Part shown: positions 11,803 through 23,297 of the stretch, piece after piece
Position numbering within the stretch: the stretch's first letter is position 1
Layout: each line of letters opens with the position of its first letter
From: Datisca glomerata
Lineage: Eukaryota > Streptophyta > Magnoliopsida > Cucurbitales > Datiscaceae
Direction: 5' to 3'
Assembly: GCA_003255025.1 (NCBI GenBank)
Contig: QANY01013613.1
Location: forward strand, 1 to 64,000
DNA length: 64,000 nucleotides
Translations under genes and position numbers: made by a program
The notes under the pieces: generated by a model
Told to the model about the DNA's origin: nothing
The model's database searches: none
The model's input: the letters and a program-made list of their open reading frames with translations, nothing else

Positions 11803-12984
11803 CAAGAAGAAGAAAATTATTTTGAACATACCTTCTCTCCAACTACTAATTTCCAGAAGCTTTTTTCTTCTTCCTCCTCAGTAGGGACTAATAAAAGTAC
11901 TGTCAACCAAAAATGCAAGAAATATAAATTAGTATTATATAAATTAACTTGTGAACATAATTCACCAACATACATTCTCCTTCGAAAAGATTTCTGTTAT
12001 AGATTCTCAAGTTTGTGGTCGGACACCACTTGAGAATCCTTGGCACCTTGGTCGAAACCTGATTACCATACAAACTACCCACCAAGAGGATAGTTTCAAA
12101 TATTCATGCCTATTTAAACAAAAGAGAGTAATTCAATATTCAGCACATAAATAATTCAATACATCACTACATAGAATTAAATAAACTGTACCTAGAAGGC
12201 AAATGGACATCCGTTGAATGAATACCCATGAACATCAGCGGGGGATTTCTGTGTTTTTTTTTTATTTTTTTCTTGATCTTTAAGATCACCAAAAACAACA
12301 TTTATATTCTTCACAGTTAATAATGATTTCATTTTTTTGGAGAACGAGAGGTCTCCCCATGGATATTGGTTGAATGATTCAAGGTCGTCAACCAAAACCA
12401 ACCATTTCTTATTAATTAGGGTACAATTCTCCTTCCTTAACTCAAAATGCTCTAACAAATAAATCATAGACATCTTGACCGCATTAGAATCTGACTTATA
12501 TTCAGAGCACTTGAACTTATACTCCAACTCAGCCATGGTTATTGAAGCTTTGGGAAAGTATAGATCGGAAAGTTTCTTGGGGCCATGGGTCTTCTTCTCA
12601 TCTCGGGCTTCACCAAACTTTAGTCCGGTAATCAAAGAGAACTCCTTCTTGGAGAAGCAAGTGGCTCCTCATTGATAAGAAAATCGATTTCCTCCTCAGA
12701 TGGAGTGTTGTCCACATATTCAGCCTCCCTGGCCAGCACCTGGTGGCACACAGTTGTTGAAAACTTTAGGGATGAGAGATCAAGGAGATGACCAAAACAT
12801 GTCTTCCTAAATTGGCAGAGTTGAGTAGCTGTCAGCTTGATCTTGATAATCTATATGCATTGGGTATTGCACTTTGCATTGACCCCTTACTTTTGGAATA
12901 TTGTTAACGTCATGAACGTATCTTAGTTGCATCTTTGACGAAGCCATAACCTGTAGAATATTCAAGGCAAACATATGATCATGA

Positions 12985-13112
12985 AACGTACATGATGTTC
13001 GTGTAGACTACATGAGGGGTACACGACCCTCACGTAGCATATACTAGGCTTACACGACCCTCGTGTAGTCATCGTGTAGCGTACACGAGACTTACACGAC
13101 CCCTCGTGTAGC
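12985..13112. repeat. Palindrome array 7 (leader of the ULP1 gene)
   Basis: Units of CATGAGGGGTACACGACCCT and CGTGTAGTCATCGTGTAGCG lie just upstream of the ULP1 start codon, probably in a leader intron. A GA-rich stretch (13378-13402) lies between it and the right end of the element. Confidence 0.75.
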
Positions 13113-13544
13113 CTAGAAAACAGACACTTATCAAGACCAAAACCTCAGAAACCCAGAAAAAAATACTAAAAAATCCAAGAGAAAAAGAACACTGAGAAAC
13201 CCAAAAAAAAATATTAGAAACCCAAATAAACAACCTTGTTGTTATTCGGACATCCACAAAAAATAGAAACGCAGAAATCCAGAAAAAAACCTTAAGAAAC
13301 CCGAAAACTTAGCTTGTTATTTTTTTCTTATTGTGGGAGATGGAGACTCAAGGATTTGCAGAGAGAGATGCTACGACTTCGAGAGAAAGAGAGAGAGAGA
13401 TAGTAACTGTAAAAGAGAAATTGGGGAAATGCAAGTGAGAGAAATGAAGGGGTGTGGTTTCGTATAATGAAAAGTGTAATCATCATTTTTTAACCGTCAT
13501 TTGAAATTCGTGAATGAGTGTTTTGATAATTTCATAGACCGATT

Positions 13545-13644
13545 TTAAATTGATGGTGGACCCGGAGCTAAGGTAAGAAAAGATTAGTGATATGATCCGT
13601 TTCTACAAAACGGTTAGTTTGAGGGTACAGTTTAGAAAAAACCG
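13545..13644 (-). repeat. Right terminal inverted repeat of the large MULE
   Basis: Its reverse complement reads GGTTTTTTCTAAACTG, then CTAACCGTTTTGTAGAAAC, CACTAATCTTTTCTTACC and CCGGGTCC, matching the left end in the same order. Confidence 0.85.
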
Positions 13645-13869
13645 AAAGAAATAAAGCGAAAATATAAAGAGCTGGGATACTTGCTCTCGTGCTGATCCGC
13701 TGTAAACAATTATTCGTTAAAACCCCCTGCAAGTCCCAGCCCTTAACATACCTCAGCTCTCGATCTTTGCATTGCACGAGTTCGATTTCACAGCTTTAGA
13801 TTTTCTCTCTCAATTAGGGTTTGTAGTTGAACAATTGAATTATAGTTTTTCGATAAATTCTAAATAAAG

Positions 13870-16800
13870 ATGTACGCTGATCGAGAGGAGGCTGATACCA
13901 AGAGGTCAATAAAGGAGCGGCTGAATGGGAGTTCTCTAGGCGTCTCTAGCCGGCGTCCGGCGATTACTGGCAAGAGGTTTATACTCCCTTCCCTTTCTGT
14001 TGGTTTTCTTGGAAGTTTGCTTTCTAGGAAATGTGTTTGCCACAGAAAGAAGGAAATACTTTTGTTTATGTTTTATTGGCTCTAGGAGACTAGGACTGAA
14101 TCAATGGCTTTAGTCATGTGTTCGTTTTTACTTGAACCATACGATAATGGTTTCGCACTTGATGGTTATAAGATTTTCTTGGCTGGTTATGGATTATTAA
14201 GGCTTGATGCTCCTTGGTAGAATTCTTAAGTATTCTTTTATGAGATTCGCTTTGTTTTAAGCAATATGAGTTCGATGTATGGTCATAATAAAGCCCTCTG
14301 GTGTGTGGTTGTCATGAAGTCACCAATCTTGTTAGCTATTAGAATTACTGAGCTGTTATGTTGAGGGAAATTGAGAATGCGTAACAGTAATAGGATTGCG
14401 AGAGAAAAAGTTATATAGTTGCAGCCTTGTAGGTTTATTGGATGGACATCGTCTTGCTATTTGAAATATAGTTGATAGTATAAACCATGAACTGTGAGGT
14501 GTGAGTGCGAATATGTAGTTGCTTTTACAAACTACTAGATTTTGATACCGGGTGTAGCATGCATCGGTTTGAAAAGTAGATCCTGTATAATAATTCCACT
14601 GTGCTTGTAATGATTATTAGTATTGCTAATATGTTCCGTGCATAGAAGTATTGAGCATTTTTGAACTTAAATTAGATTACTAAACAAGCGTTGCGGTTCA
14701 AATGCCTAAGGTAAAAAGTAGTTATCTTTTTATTATACTTTGACATTGGAGATTGGACTACGTTTTGCATCTTTCATTCTCATTAATCCGAATTTTGGGT
14801 CCTTTAAATGTTTGTTGGGGAAACAATTGGCCTGATATGTCGGGAGGTATATCAATGAAGTAGGAAGTGCAATACTAATGCATAATCTCATTGTTTACCA
14901 AACCCCATCACATTTCTGTTCTTCTTTTGCTTGCTTAATTTGAAGTATGGATGCTGGCATTGTTTCCTGTTAGATTTATGTAACCTTGGATCATAAAAGA
15001 GGAGGAGAGTCTATCAGTTCCCATTCCATATATGTAGTTACACCGATACCAGGTCCTATAAGTTTGGTTGTCATTACTGGAGTTTAAGTTCAAGTTTTCA
15101 ACAATAGGATGAAGAAGTACAAAAATCCTCCTCACCATACGTGTTTTAGTTTTACCATGAAGGTATTATTGGCAATGGTAGAAATGGTTATTTCAGGTTC
15201 AAGTAATCTCCATTTACAATTTACCATCATGTCTATATTATGAAATACTGCATTTTCATTTCTAGTCTCTCTCTAGTTTCTAATAGGTTCAATAGCGGCG
15301 GCTAGCATCAAAACTTGAGGTCTGACTTTTTTATGGAGGCTAATCTACATCTTTTTCCCTATCCTGTATTCGTGCCAACATAAATTTGCACAAATTCCAA
15401 ACAATTTGGAATCCTTGCCTTTTGAACCAGGACTAGTTAGTAGTAAATATACTTTCCCTCAGCTTGATTTCAGGTCCTGTATGTGTGTAACATTGTATTG
15501 ATGAGCTCTGTCAAACTTTTTCACGTACTCTATGAAGTATGTAAAACATTAATCGTCATAATAGTTTCAAGCATGGTGAAAATTCGATAGTTTCAGGCTT
15601 GGTGAATATATTACGCAATCTGTGATACTGGAAATCTTAGTGGGCTTTATTTAACTATGTTGTCGATGCTTCTCTTTCTTGTGTGCGAGAAGTGGAGAAA
15701 TGTGAATGCAGTCGTTAGAATTATCTCCAACAATGGTGGTAATTTTCCTTCTTGGACTGAAATGCTGAATTTTTTTGTAACAAATTTCTTGGACAGTATT
15801 CCACCTCACGAATCGACTTGATCTGTCAAATACCAATTCTTGACTGCTCATGATAATTTAGTTCAAAAAGGTTTAAAATGTTTGTGCCATGTACATTGCA
15901 GACAGAGACAAGATGACAAGTGGGAACATGATCTATATCAGAATGATGAGCCACAAGGTTCAAGTACGAATTTTTCTGTGAGAATATCACATGTGACTAA
16001 ACTCACTGCTATTGTTGGCTGTCACTAAATCATTATAATGGGGTTTTGACTGTATTTTGGTGGTTTTTGAAGATCGCAATATTGGTGCTCGAGATCTTCG
16101 TTTGAAGCTCCAAAAGAAAAGTCTCCTGGAAGCATCTCAAAGTGGAAAGGGACCTACTTCAGTTGTACGGGACCTACGCGAAAAGTTATCTGGCACAATG
16201 AATGTGCAACCTGTAAATACGTATCTTCCAAAACCAAAACTTGAAGCTGCTAAGATAACTCGGAAAAACTCTGCTGTTGAAGGCCCTGCTCCAGAGATTA
16301 AGAAAGTTGCCAGCCATGCTCCTAGGAAAAAAGCTCCACAAAAGGCATGGATTTTCACTCTCCTTTTATCATATTCCATAGTCCTTGATTGGATTGGATA
16401 ATAACAGAAAATACTTTACCAGAAAAGAAGATAGGTTACTAGCTTTTAGCAGTTACTACTCTTTGGAAGTATATTAGTGAACTAGAAGGTAGTAACTATC
16501 CCCNCCCCCCCCCCCCCCCCCCCCCATGTTGTTTTAGAATTTGTTAGCTATCTTAGATGGTCAAGTCAGGACTTGTAAAGAATTACTAAGGGTATTTGAG
16601 AAACTTTCAAGAGCTACCTGCTTTTTAACCATGAAATAATCGTGGAACCAAGGCAAAGAGAAGTTTTATCTGAACACGAGAGGCCCTGGTTTTGTGTGCA
16701 CCGTTTAAAATTAAAATGAGAAACCTAAGTTTACAATCTCTGCTTGACATTAAAATAAGAATCTTTTGTCAATAGGTGGACTGCTGTACTTTCGTTCACA

Positions 16801-18902
16801 TGTAGAAGATACTTGTACTTTCTTTCAGTGTGTGTTTTGACTTAATTGAGGTGTGTTTATGACATTGTTCCCATTATTCTGTTTTTAAATCTTGCTTTTT
16901 GTGGTGCAGAATGATGTACCTGTTGATGACTTTCTGAAGTCTCTGGGTCTTGAAAAATATTCTATTACCTTTCAAGCAGAAGAAGTATGGCCATCTTATC
17001 CTTCCTGTTATATGTTGCTGAGTGGTACTTGTCATTGGTATTTTACATGCTATATTCAGGAATTCAAGCTTTAAATCCTTCTCATGTTTCTGCAGGTTGA
17101 TATGACTGCTCTTATACACATGGGTGATGAGGACCTTAAGGCTATAGGAATACCAATGGTAAGTGAGAAGACTTAGCCATGTATATAATATGGTGTTAAT
17201 TTCTTATTAATTCACATGTATTTTTCAGTTTCTCGTGATTTCATTATGATGTTATCATAACGCAGGAATACCACTGATGAACGCACCTAACTCTTCCGTG
17301 TAGAGTCATGGTGCATGTTTATTTTGTAGTTTGTTTGGTGGGTTACTGATCAAAGAAATATTTTATTGGGCATGTGAAAAAGCTTTTAACCTACATCTTA
17401 CCTTCATTAATAAGTTAATGATTTGGTAACGATCGTTATTAAGGCACTATCAAAATTTTGAGAAGTTTTCCAAATTGGGAAATGCTAGAGTTGTGATAAT
17501 ATTGCAAAAGACACTTGCGTGTATAACTTTATATGTTATACCTTCTTTTTAATTTTTGGGACGATTATATAAGATTGATATCACATAAGTTGTGCTTCGC
17601 GACCAAAGGTTGACAAATGTATTCAAGCATCTGTTTTTATAATCAGTTCCCTGAAATGACTATGAGCTGTGTATTCTCCTTGCACCCTTTTTCTTTAACA
17701 ATTTGTAAACTTTCGTCCAACATTCCATCGGGTAGTAGACTCATTATATACCTTTTACCCTTTTATGCTTTATATATTCATAAAAGTTGACAGACTATAT
17801 AACACTTCAGTAGTACAATTTATTTATACTCATCAACTTGTCATTCCTAATAGCGCTCTTGTGCCATAGTTGGTCATTTCTCCATATACATTCATTTCTT
17901 CCATTTGTGTCAATGTTTTACACTTCACCACTTCATTGTGGTCTTTACTTATCTCTAAAACCAGTTCTGTCACGTCTCAACTCCCACACCAGTTCTATCA
18001 CATGTCTCAACTCCCACGTATGGTACACGGATGCTAACAAGCGCAGATGCATATGAGTCACTGTTTATTTTCTTATACTTCCATTGAACCTAGTATCTAC
18101 ACTTCCTCTGATGCCTTCTATGACTCTGGATGCTTTCTTGGTACAATTGTTACTCAGCCGAGACCACTGTCTGCTTTTACTTGAATGCCCCATGTTAGTT
18201 ACAAGATATGATTCTTGTTTGGTTACGTTTCTTAACCTGGATTCTTATTCTTAGTCGACAAAATTGAAGCAATGCTAGACCCGCAGATCCTTAAGTTATA
18301 AATTCTGCAACCGGTGGCCTTCTCTGGCCTCAAATCCTACTTTGATCTCTCTTCAGGATAAGAAATACTCGTAATACGAGCTAGATGTTTTTGTGTTAAA
18401 AGAAAAACAAGAGCTAGATGTTTGTGCCTTTTCTAACTCCTTCCGAATTATGTGAAATAATGCAGCTAGTTGATTGGCAAGATAATTATGAACATCTTTG
18501 TGGATAGTGGGTTTTGTTGTGTAGTTTTTACTTTATTATGTAAATCCTTGAAGACTTGTCGGATTGAGTTTTCAATTTTCCCGATCTCTTATATATGTGG
18601 TATGAAAAATGTTATCTGTTAGCACTATGATACTCATCACTACTATGCATTGATAATATATTTAGTCTTGTACTACGCTAAAATAAAATGCAAATTAATA
18701 AAGAAAAAAATGATTTTCAATTGTGAAGTGGGTGAATGTGTGATCAGACATCATGTAGGCTATCACATTATAATAGTGACCGAGTACATATGATATTGCC
18801 TTGATTGTGGACTTGTGAATATGGTATTGCCCTTGAGATTTGATCTTATTTTTTCAGGGGCCGAGAAAGAAGATACTTTTAGCATTGGAATCAAAAGTGT
18901 AG
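13870..18902 (+). CDS. SAM-domain protein, six exons, 207 residues
   Basis: Coding exons: 13870-13976, 15902-15963, 16073-16344, 16910-16984, 17096-17158 and 18858-18902, total 624 nt, all in phase. The protein starts MYADREEADTKRSIKERLNG. It has a charged middle (RQRQDDKWEHDLYQNDEPQG, GARDLRLKLQKKSLLEASQ, VVRDLREKLSGTM) and ends in a SAM domain at about residues 150-205: VDDFLKSLGLEKYSITFQAE, VDMTALIHMGDEDLKAIGIP, GPRKKILLALESKV. SAM domains bind other proteins or RNA; the target here is unknown. The layout matches a conserved family of small plant SAM proteins of about this length. All introns look GT-AG except intron 3, whose donor is AAG|GC. The exon 2 end could also be 15957. The large MULE ends 225 bp upstream of the ATG, so promoter and leader may be altered. 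No coding damage seen. Confidence 0.85.
16500..16526. repeat. Poly-C tract with one ambiguous base in SAM-gene intron 3
   Basis: A run of about 22 C with an N at 16504. Homopolymers of this length are difficult to sequence, so the true length is uncertain. It is intronic and does not affect the coding model. Confidence 0.8.
17159..18857 (+). other. Intron 5 of the SAM gene (1.7 kb), no nested gene seen
   Basis: Starts GTAAGT and ends TTTTTTCAG. AT-rich. The small frame at 17838-18056 shows no recognisable protein. Confidence 0.75.
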
Positions 18903-19681
18903 AGTATGGGAAAATATGGGGAGAGTAGATTATTCCTGAGATCCCATCATGTATTTTTAATGCAGTTGTGACACTGCTGACAAGCCTGTATTTTGATTGC
19001 AATTTACCCTTGCATTTTTAACTGTTAATTTTTCTTCCTTGTTTCCTTCTTTTTTGCTTCTAGTTGGGATCTTCTTACTTGTAGCACTTCAAAAAGTTAG
19101 CTTTGTTTATTTAGTTGTTGATGTTCAACGAAATTGAAGCCTACTATTTTCTCTTTCTTACTTCGGTCCGAGTCTATTTCGAAATTGTAAGATCGGAACA
19201 ACCGGTTGCTTTGAAGTATATATCGGTTGTCACATTCGTCGTGAATTGAAATTTGAAACCAGTTTAGCTGAAAGTGATGTTATGTGTCATCGTGGTCAGG
19301 TGCTCGATTATCAGGTAGCTTATACGGTGTGGATCACATTTCTACTAAATAATTCGATCCTGTTTGAAAAGAAAAAAAAGGTGACTTTTTAAGCGATTCA
19401 AACTATTATAAATCTTTATAAAAAAATGGAAGGATTACTTTGGCAAAATGGAATAATTCATTAATTATTTTTTGTAAACTATTTTAATGAGTGATCTGCC
19501 CTAACAAAGTTTTTGTTAATTCTTAAGGCATCCCGGTCAACATTTGAGGATTCTAAGCATTATCGCTTGAGAAATGTTAGTGAAGTTCCAGTTTTAATTC
19601 CCACGTGAAACAATAGACATGGGTTTTTCATTGTTACTTCAATGCTCACGATTATATGGTTATGGACTTGTGTAATGATTA
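18903..19681. other. 3' region of the SAM gene and intergenic DNA
   Basis: The SAM-gene 3' UTR probably runs for a few hundred bases after 18902. The rest is AT-rich with no gene seen. Confidence 0.5.
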
Positions 19682-20619
19682 TGAACAGGAAAAAACCACC
19701 CAAGACACATGTGCAGAAAGAACGTTGAAATGGGAGATTTCGTCAGTCAGAACAACAAAGAACACTGAAGCGGGAGACCTCGTCAGAACGGGAAAGAATG
19801 CTGAAGCGGAGAACCTATCGCTTCAGAACGGGTGACTATCGTTTCTGGAACAGGTGACTATCGCTTCTCGACAGGGGCAATCGCTGATAGAACGAGTGCC
19901 TATCGCTTCTGGAACGGGGTGAGTATCGGTTCTGAACGGGGGCAATCGCCTCTAGAATGGGGTGAGTATCGCTTCTGAACGGGGGCAATCGCTTCTGGAA
20001 CGGCGGAAAATCGCTTATGAAACGGGGGGCTAACGCTTCCAGAACGGGAGACCGTCACTCTCAGAACGGGAAAGAACAACAAAAAGAACGGGGAATCATT
20101 ACCTCCTAGACAGGACAAAACATCAGAATAGAAAGGAGGGTTTAGACTGACAGTCAAGTGGTTGTGATTGATTGGCTTGAACCACGAGGAACCACCAAGT
20201 GCCTATGAATGATTGAGTTGCTGAAGACAAAACAACTGAAAGGAATGAACAAAGTAAAAGAGCCCACGCCTGAAAGCAATCACATCAGCCAAAAGTATTA
20301 GGGATGTGATCATCCCCTTTTTTATCATCATCATTATTATAAGTCCTGTAAGTACATGCTCATGTAAAGAAAAAAAATGAGGCGAAAAAAATAGATCTAA
20401 GCAAACCTCAACTAAAGGCACTGCCCTTCCTCTCTTCTCTCATCAACAATTATGTAAAATCCTTAATATAAGTGAATATCAACGATCTTTCTGTGATTTT
20501 TCTCCCCTTTAAGGGGTTTCCACGCAAATGATGATATCTTTATTCTCTCTTTCTCTATTCAAATTATGATATTATTATTTGTTAGTATAAGGTTTTCCAT
20601 ACCGAAAAAATCCTTTACA
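19682..20619 (+). repeat. Left LTR (938 bp) of the non-coding element
   Basis: The first third is made of short repeats such as TATCGCTTCTGGAACGGGTG. The rest (from about 20140) is unique sequence shared with the right LTR, including GATGTGATCATCCCC and CTTCCTCTCTTC. Confidence 0.8.
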
Positions 20620-22017
20620 TTTCAGTGCTTGCATTGAGAGCGAGAGAAAAACTCGAAGAAATCCCTCCCAAAATGCCAAAAACCAAATCAAACGCCCCCC
20701 TCAACAACAAAAGCGGGAACAGAAACGACAATGGGTTGGAAGCAGAGATGAGAATAGCAACAAGTACTAAACTGGAAATGAAACAGAAAACAATAAACTC
20801 GTTTCTTGCATATTTAGTTGGCTTATTTCTTTTACATCATTATCAACTTTAAAAAAAAGGAGAGGAGAACTTATTTGACTCGTGATAAACAAAGTTCTGA
20901 GTTTTAATTCTAATTTGATTTAGAATTTTGAGTTGAAATGACCTGAGAACGGGAAAGTCCTGAGAACGGGAACAAAATTAGCATGGCAACAGGAAACTTC
21001 AGAGAACGGGAAAAGTCCTGAGACTGGGAAAAGTCTTGAGAACGGAAAAATTTTGAGAACGAAAAAGGAAATGTTTTCAGAACGAGAAAGTCCGAAGAAC
21101 GGAAAAGGAAACGTCTTTTGAACGGGAAAGAACTTTAGAAATCTGAAAGGATTTCAGAAAGCGATTCGTTAGAAAAGAAAAAAAGAGTTGGGAAGGAGTT
21201 TCAGAGCAAAAACTCCAGAGTAGAAAGCTAAGCAAAGAAGACCACATTCAAACCTCTTAGAAAGGGAAAGTCAAGAAAGCTATCACTCAAACGTTTCAGA
21301 ACGAGAAAACTAAGGAGACTACGTTCAAATGTCTTGAGAACGGGAAAGAAATGTCATGACGGCGGGAAAGGAAATGTCTCGAGAAAGAAAATGTCTCGAG
21401 AATGGGAAAGTATTGAGAACATGAAAGAAATGCCCTGACGGCGGGAAAGGAAATGTCTCGAGCATGGGAAAGTATTAAGAACGGGAAAGAAATGCTCTGA
21501 CAGTGGGAAATGAAATGTCTGGAAAATAGGAATGGAAAAATCATGACAATAGGAACGATTATGAGTACGGAAAATGGGTACAACATCCACTACGGGAACG
21601 ACAATGGAAACAGAAATGGCTTTGAGTACGAAAAGGGGAACGAAAAAGAAAATATGTAAACAACATAAACTCTATCAACAAATGCGGAACGTCAAAATCA
21701 AACTCGTGCAATGCAATTATGGAACGGTAGACTTGCTCCTTATTCATTTTAATAAATTAATATTATTCTTGTACAAACATTCTTATCACATATCTTAAAC
21801 GTACGAGAGAAGGAAAATGAAAAATAAAGAAATGGGAGAAACTCTATCACTGAACTCGTACTGAAGAAAATGAGAGAACCTCGTCAATAAGCCAGTAACA
21901 AAAGAAACGGGGGAAACTTTATCAATGAGTCCGTAACAAAAGAAACGGGGAAAACTTTATCAATGAGTCCGTAACAAAAGACACAGGGGAAACTCTATCA
22001 ATGAGCTTGTAGTAAAT

Positions 22018-22395
22018 CGAAACGGGGCCGTGGTTCCACTGAATGAGCATAAGTCATTGGAAGTGTCTATGGACACCGTTCTCAGAAAGAAATCAAAATG
22101 GGGCCATGGCTATACTAAATGAGCCTAAGAAATTGGGAGTATCTACGGACACCGTTCTCAGAAGAAAATCAAAATGGGGTCATGGTTCTACTAAAGGAGC
22201 CTAAGTCCTTGGGAGTGTATATGGACACTATTCTCATAAGGAAATCAAAATGGATCCATGGTTCTACTGAATGAGTCTAAGTCCTAGGGAGTGTCTACGG
22301 ACACCGTTCTCAGAAGGAAATCAAAACGGGGTCATGGTTCCATGGAAGGAGCCTAAGTCCTTGAGAGTGTCTACATGCACTGTTCTCAGAAGAAA
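22018..22395 (+). repeat. 76-bp tandem repeat (about five copies) inside the non-coding LTR element
   Basis: GGACACCGTTCTCAG-type text recurs at about 22071, 22147, 22223, 22299 and 22375, a steady 76-bp step. Each unit also holds GGGGCCATGGTT and ATGAGCCTAAGTCCTTGGGA. Upstream (about 21895-22010) a repeat of about 39 bp (ATCAATGAGTCCGTAACAAA) precedes it, and two units of about 70 bp follow (22400-22525). Confidence 0.8.
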
Positions 22396-23297
22396 ATGTG
22401 AAAAATGTCGGCGACCTAGATGCCTAAGCCCTTGAGAGCGGGAAAAGCCTTTTCTCTAAAATGTCGACAAAAAGACGACGGCTTAGATGCACAAGCCCTT
22501 CAGAGCGGGAAAAACCTTCTCTCTAAAATGTGAAAAATAAACAAAAAAGACAAGGAGAAAACACGCAAGGGATGAAACAAAATGTAAGAAGGAAAAGAAA
22601 ATGTCTTCAGAATAGGAAAACCTGGATAACAGAAAAGGAAATGTCTTAAGAACCGGAAAATCTTCAGAACATAAAAGAAAAGAAGTTGAGGAAAGACCTT
22701 CAGCTTCAGTAAAAACGCTTAGAAAAGAAGAGTCGAGTAAAGAAAGGCAGAAAAGAAGAGATGGAGAACAGAAAAGAAACTGTCTTCAGAACGGGAAAGG
22801 AAATATCTTCAGAATGGGAAAATCTAGAGAACGGAATTTCAGAAGAGAAGTTGAGAAAAGAAAAGAAGTTAAGAAAAGAATTTCAGAACAAAAAAGAAGA
22901 AATTGAGGAAAGATCTTCAGCTCAGTAAAGAAACGCTGAGAAAAGAAGAGCTGAGTAAAGAAGGGCAGATAAGAAAAGCTAAAGAACGGAGCTGAGCAAA
23001 AGACGACCATGAGTAAAGGAAAAAGAAGCGAGAAAATGAAGGAAAATTTTGAAAGCAGAAAAAGAAAATAAGGAAATAGGAGAAACTCTACTGATAAACC
23101 CGTAGTAAAAAGAACGGAAAGACAATACAACGAATGAAGGGAAAGTAATCACCATCGACAGCGAGCTGGCAAAAGAGTTAGTCGACAAACGTAAAGCACG
23201 TGAGAACACAAATGACAAATGTAACGACAAAATAAGAAATAACAAACCATTACACCTCAATAAGTGAAAATTATTGAGTGTGGGGGGGGGGGGCAAA

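Larger units (their letters stand above)
8799..12947 (-). pseudogene. DUF1985/ULP1-type cysteine protease gene carried by the MULE, degenerate
   Basis: Minus strand, start ATG at 12947 (MASSKMQLRYV). The N-terminal DUF1985-like part follows, with frame changes: about 12870-12660 TATQLCQFRKTCFGHLLDLS and STTVCHQVLAREAEYVDNTP, then 12635-12192 ITGLKFGEARDEK, IYLLEHFELRKENCTL, VDDLESFNQYPWGDLSF, HGYSFNGCPFAF. A further exon at about 12110-11990 includes STKVPRILKWCPTTN. A Glu/Lys-rich linker is encoded by about 11523-10260. The ULP1 domain follows in pieces: VDVGFYTVDLTWFKNLVSS (about 9985-9910), HISAYIELMRRDL (about 9825-9785), NVNRNHWIAAELDL with the catalytic-type His (about 9275-9230), IYNSM where many relatives have Asp, and FDCRVFTLKFVEA with the Cys (about 8950-8910), ending at a stop at 8799-8801. 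ULP1 proteases remove SUMO-like tags; the role in MULEs is unknown. Frameshifts, stops and a damaged splice acceptor show that it is dead. Confidence 0.85.
4172..13644. mobile_element. Large Mutator-like element (MULE) carrying transposase and ULP1 protease pseudogenes
   Basis: Terminal inverted repeats of roughly 85-100 bp bound the element. The left end starts GGGTTTTTTG at 4172 and reads TAAACT, CTAACCGTTTTG, CACTAATTTTTGCTTACC. The reverse complement of the right end (13644 inward) starts CGGTTTTTTC and repeats the same landmarks. Flanks ACAGAAATA (4163-4171) and AAAGAAATA (13645-13653) form a 9-bp target duplication with one mismatch, as expected for MULEs. Inside are a MuDR-type transposase on the plus strand and a DUF1985/ULP1 protease gene on the minus strand, in convergent order, both broken. 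MULEs with ULP1 domains are known from melon, Arabidopsis and rice. A shorter relative lies at 60033-63405. Age: old, judging by the many disabling changes. Confidence 0.9.

Noticed and set aside
4686..13112. Palindrome arrays considered as a CRISPR array
   Set aside because: Units are degenerate, spacers are not unique, no cas genes, and the host is a plant; they are transposon repeats.
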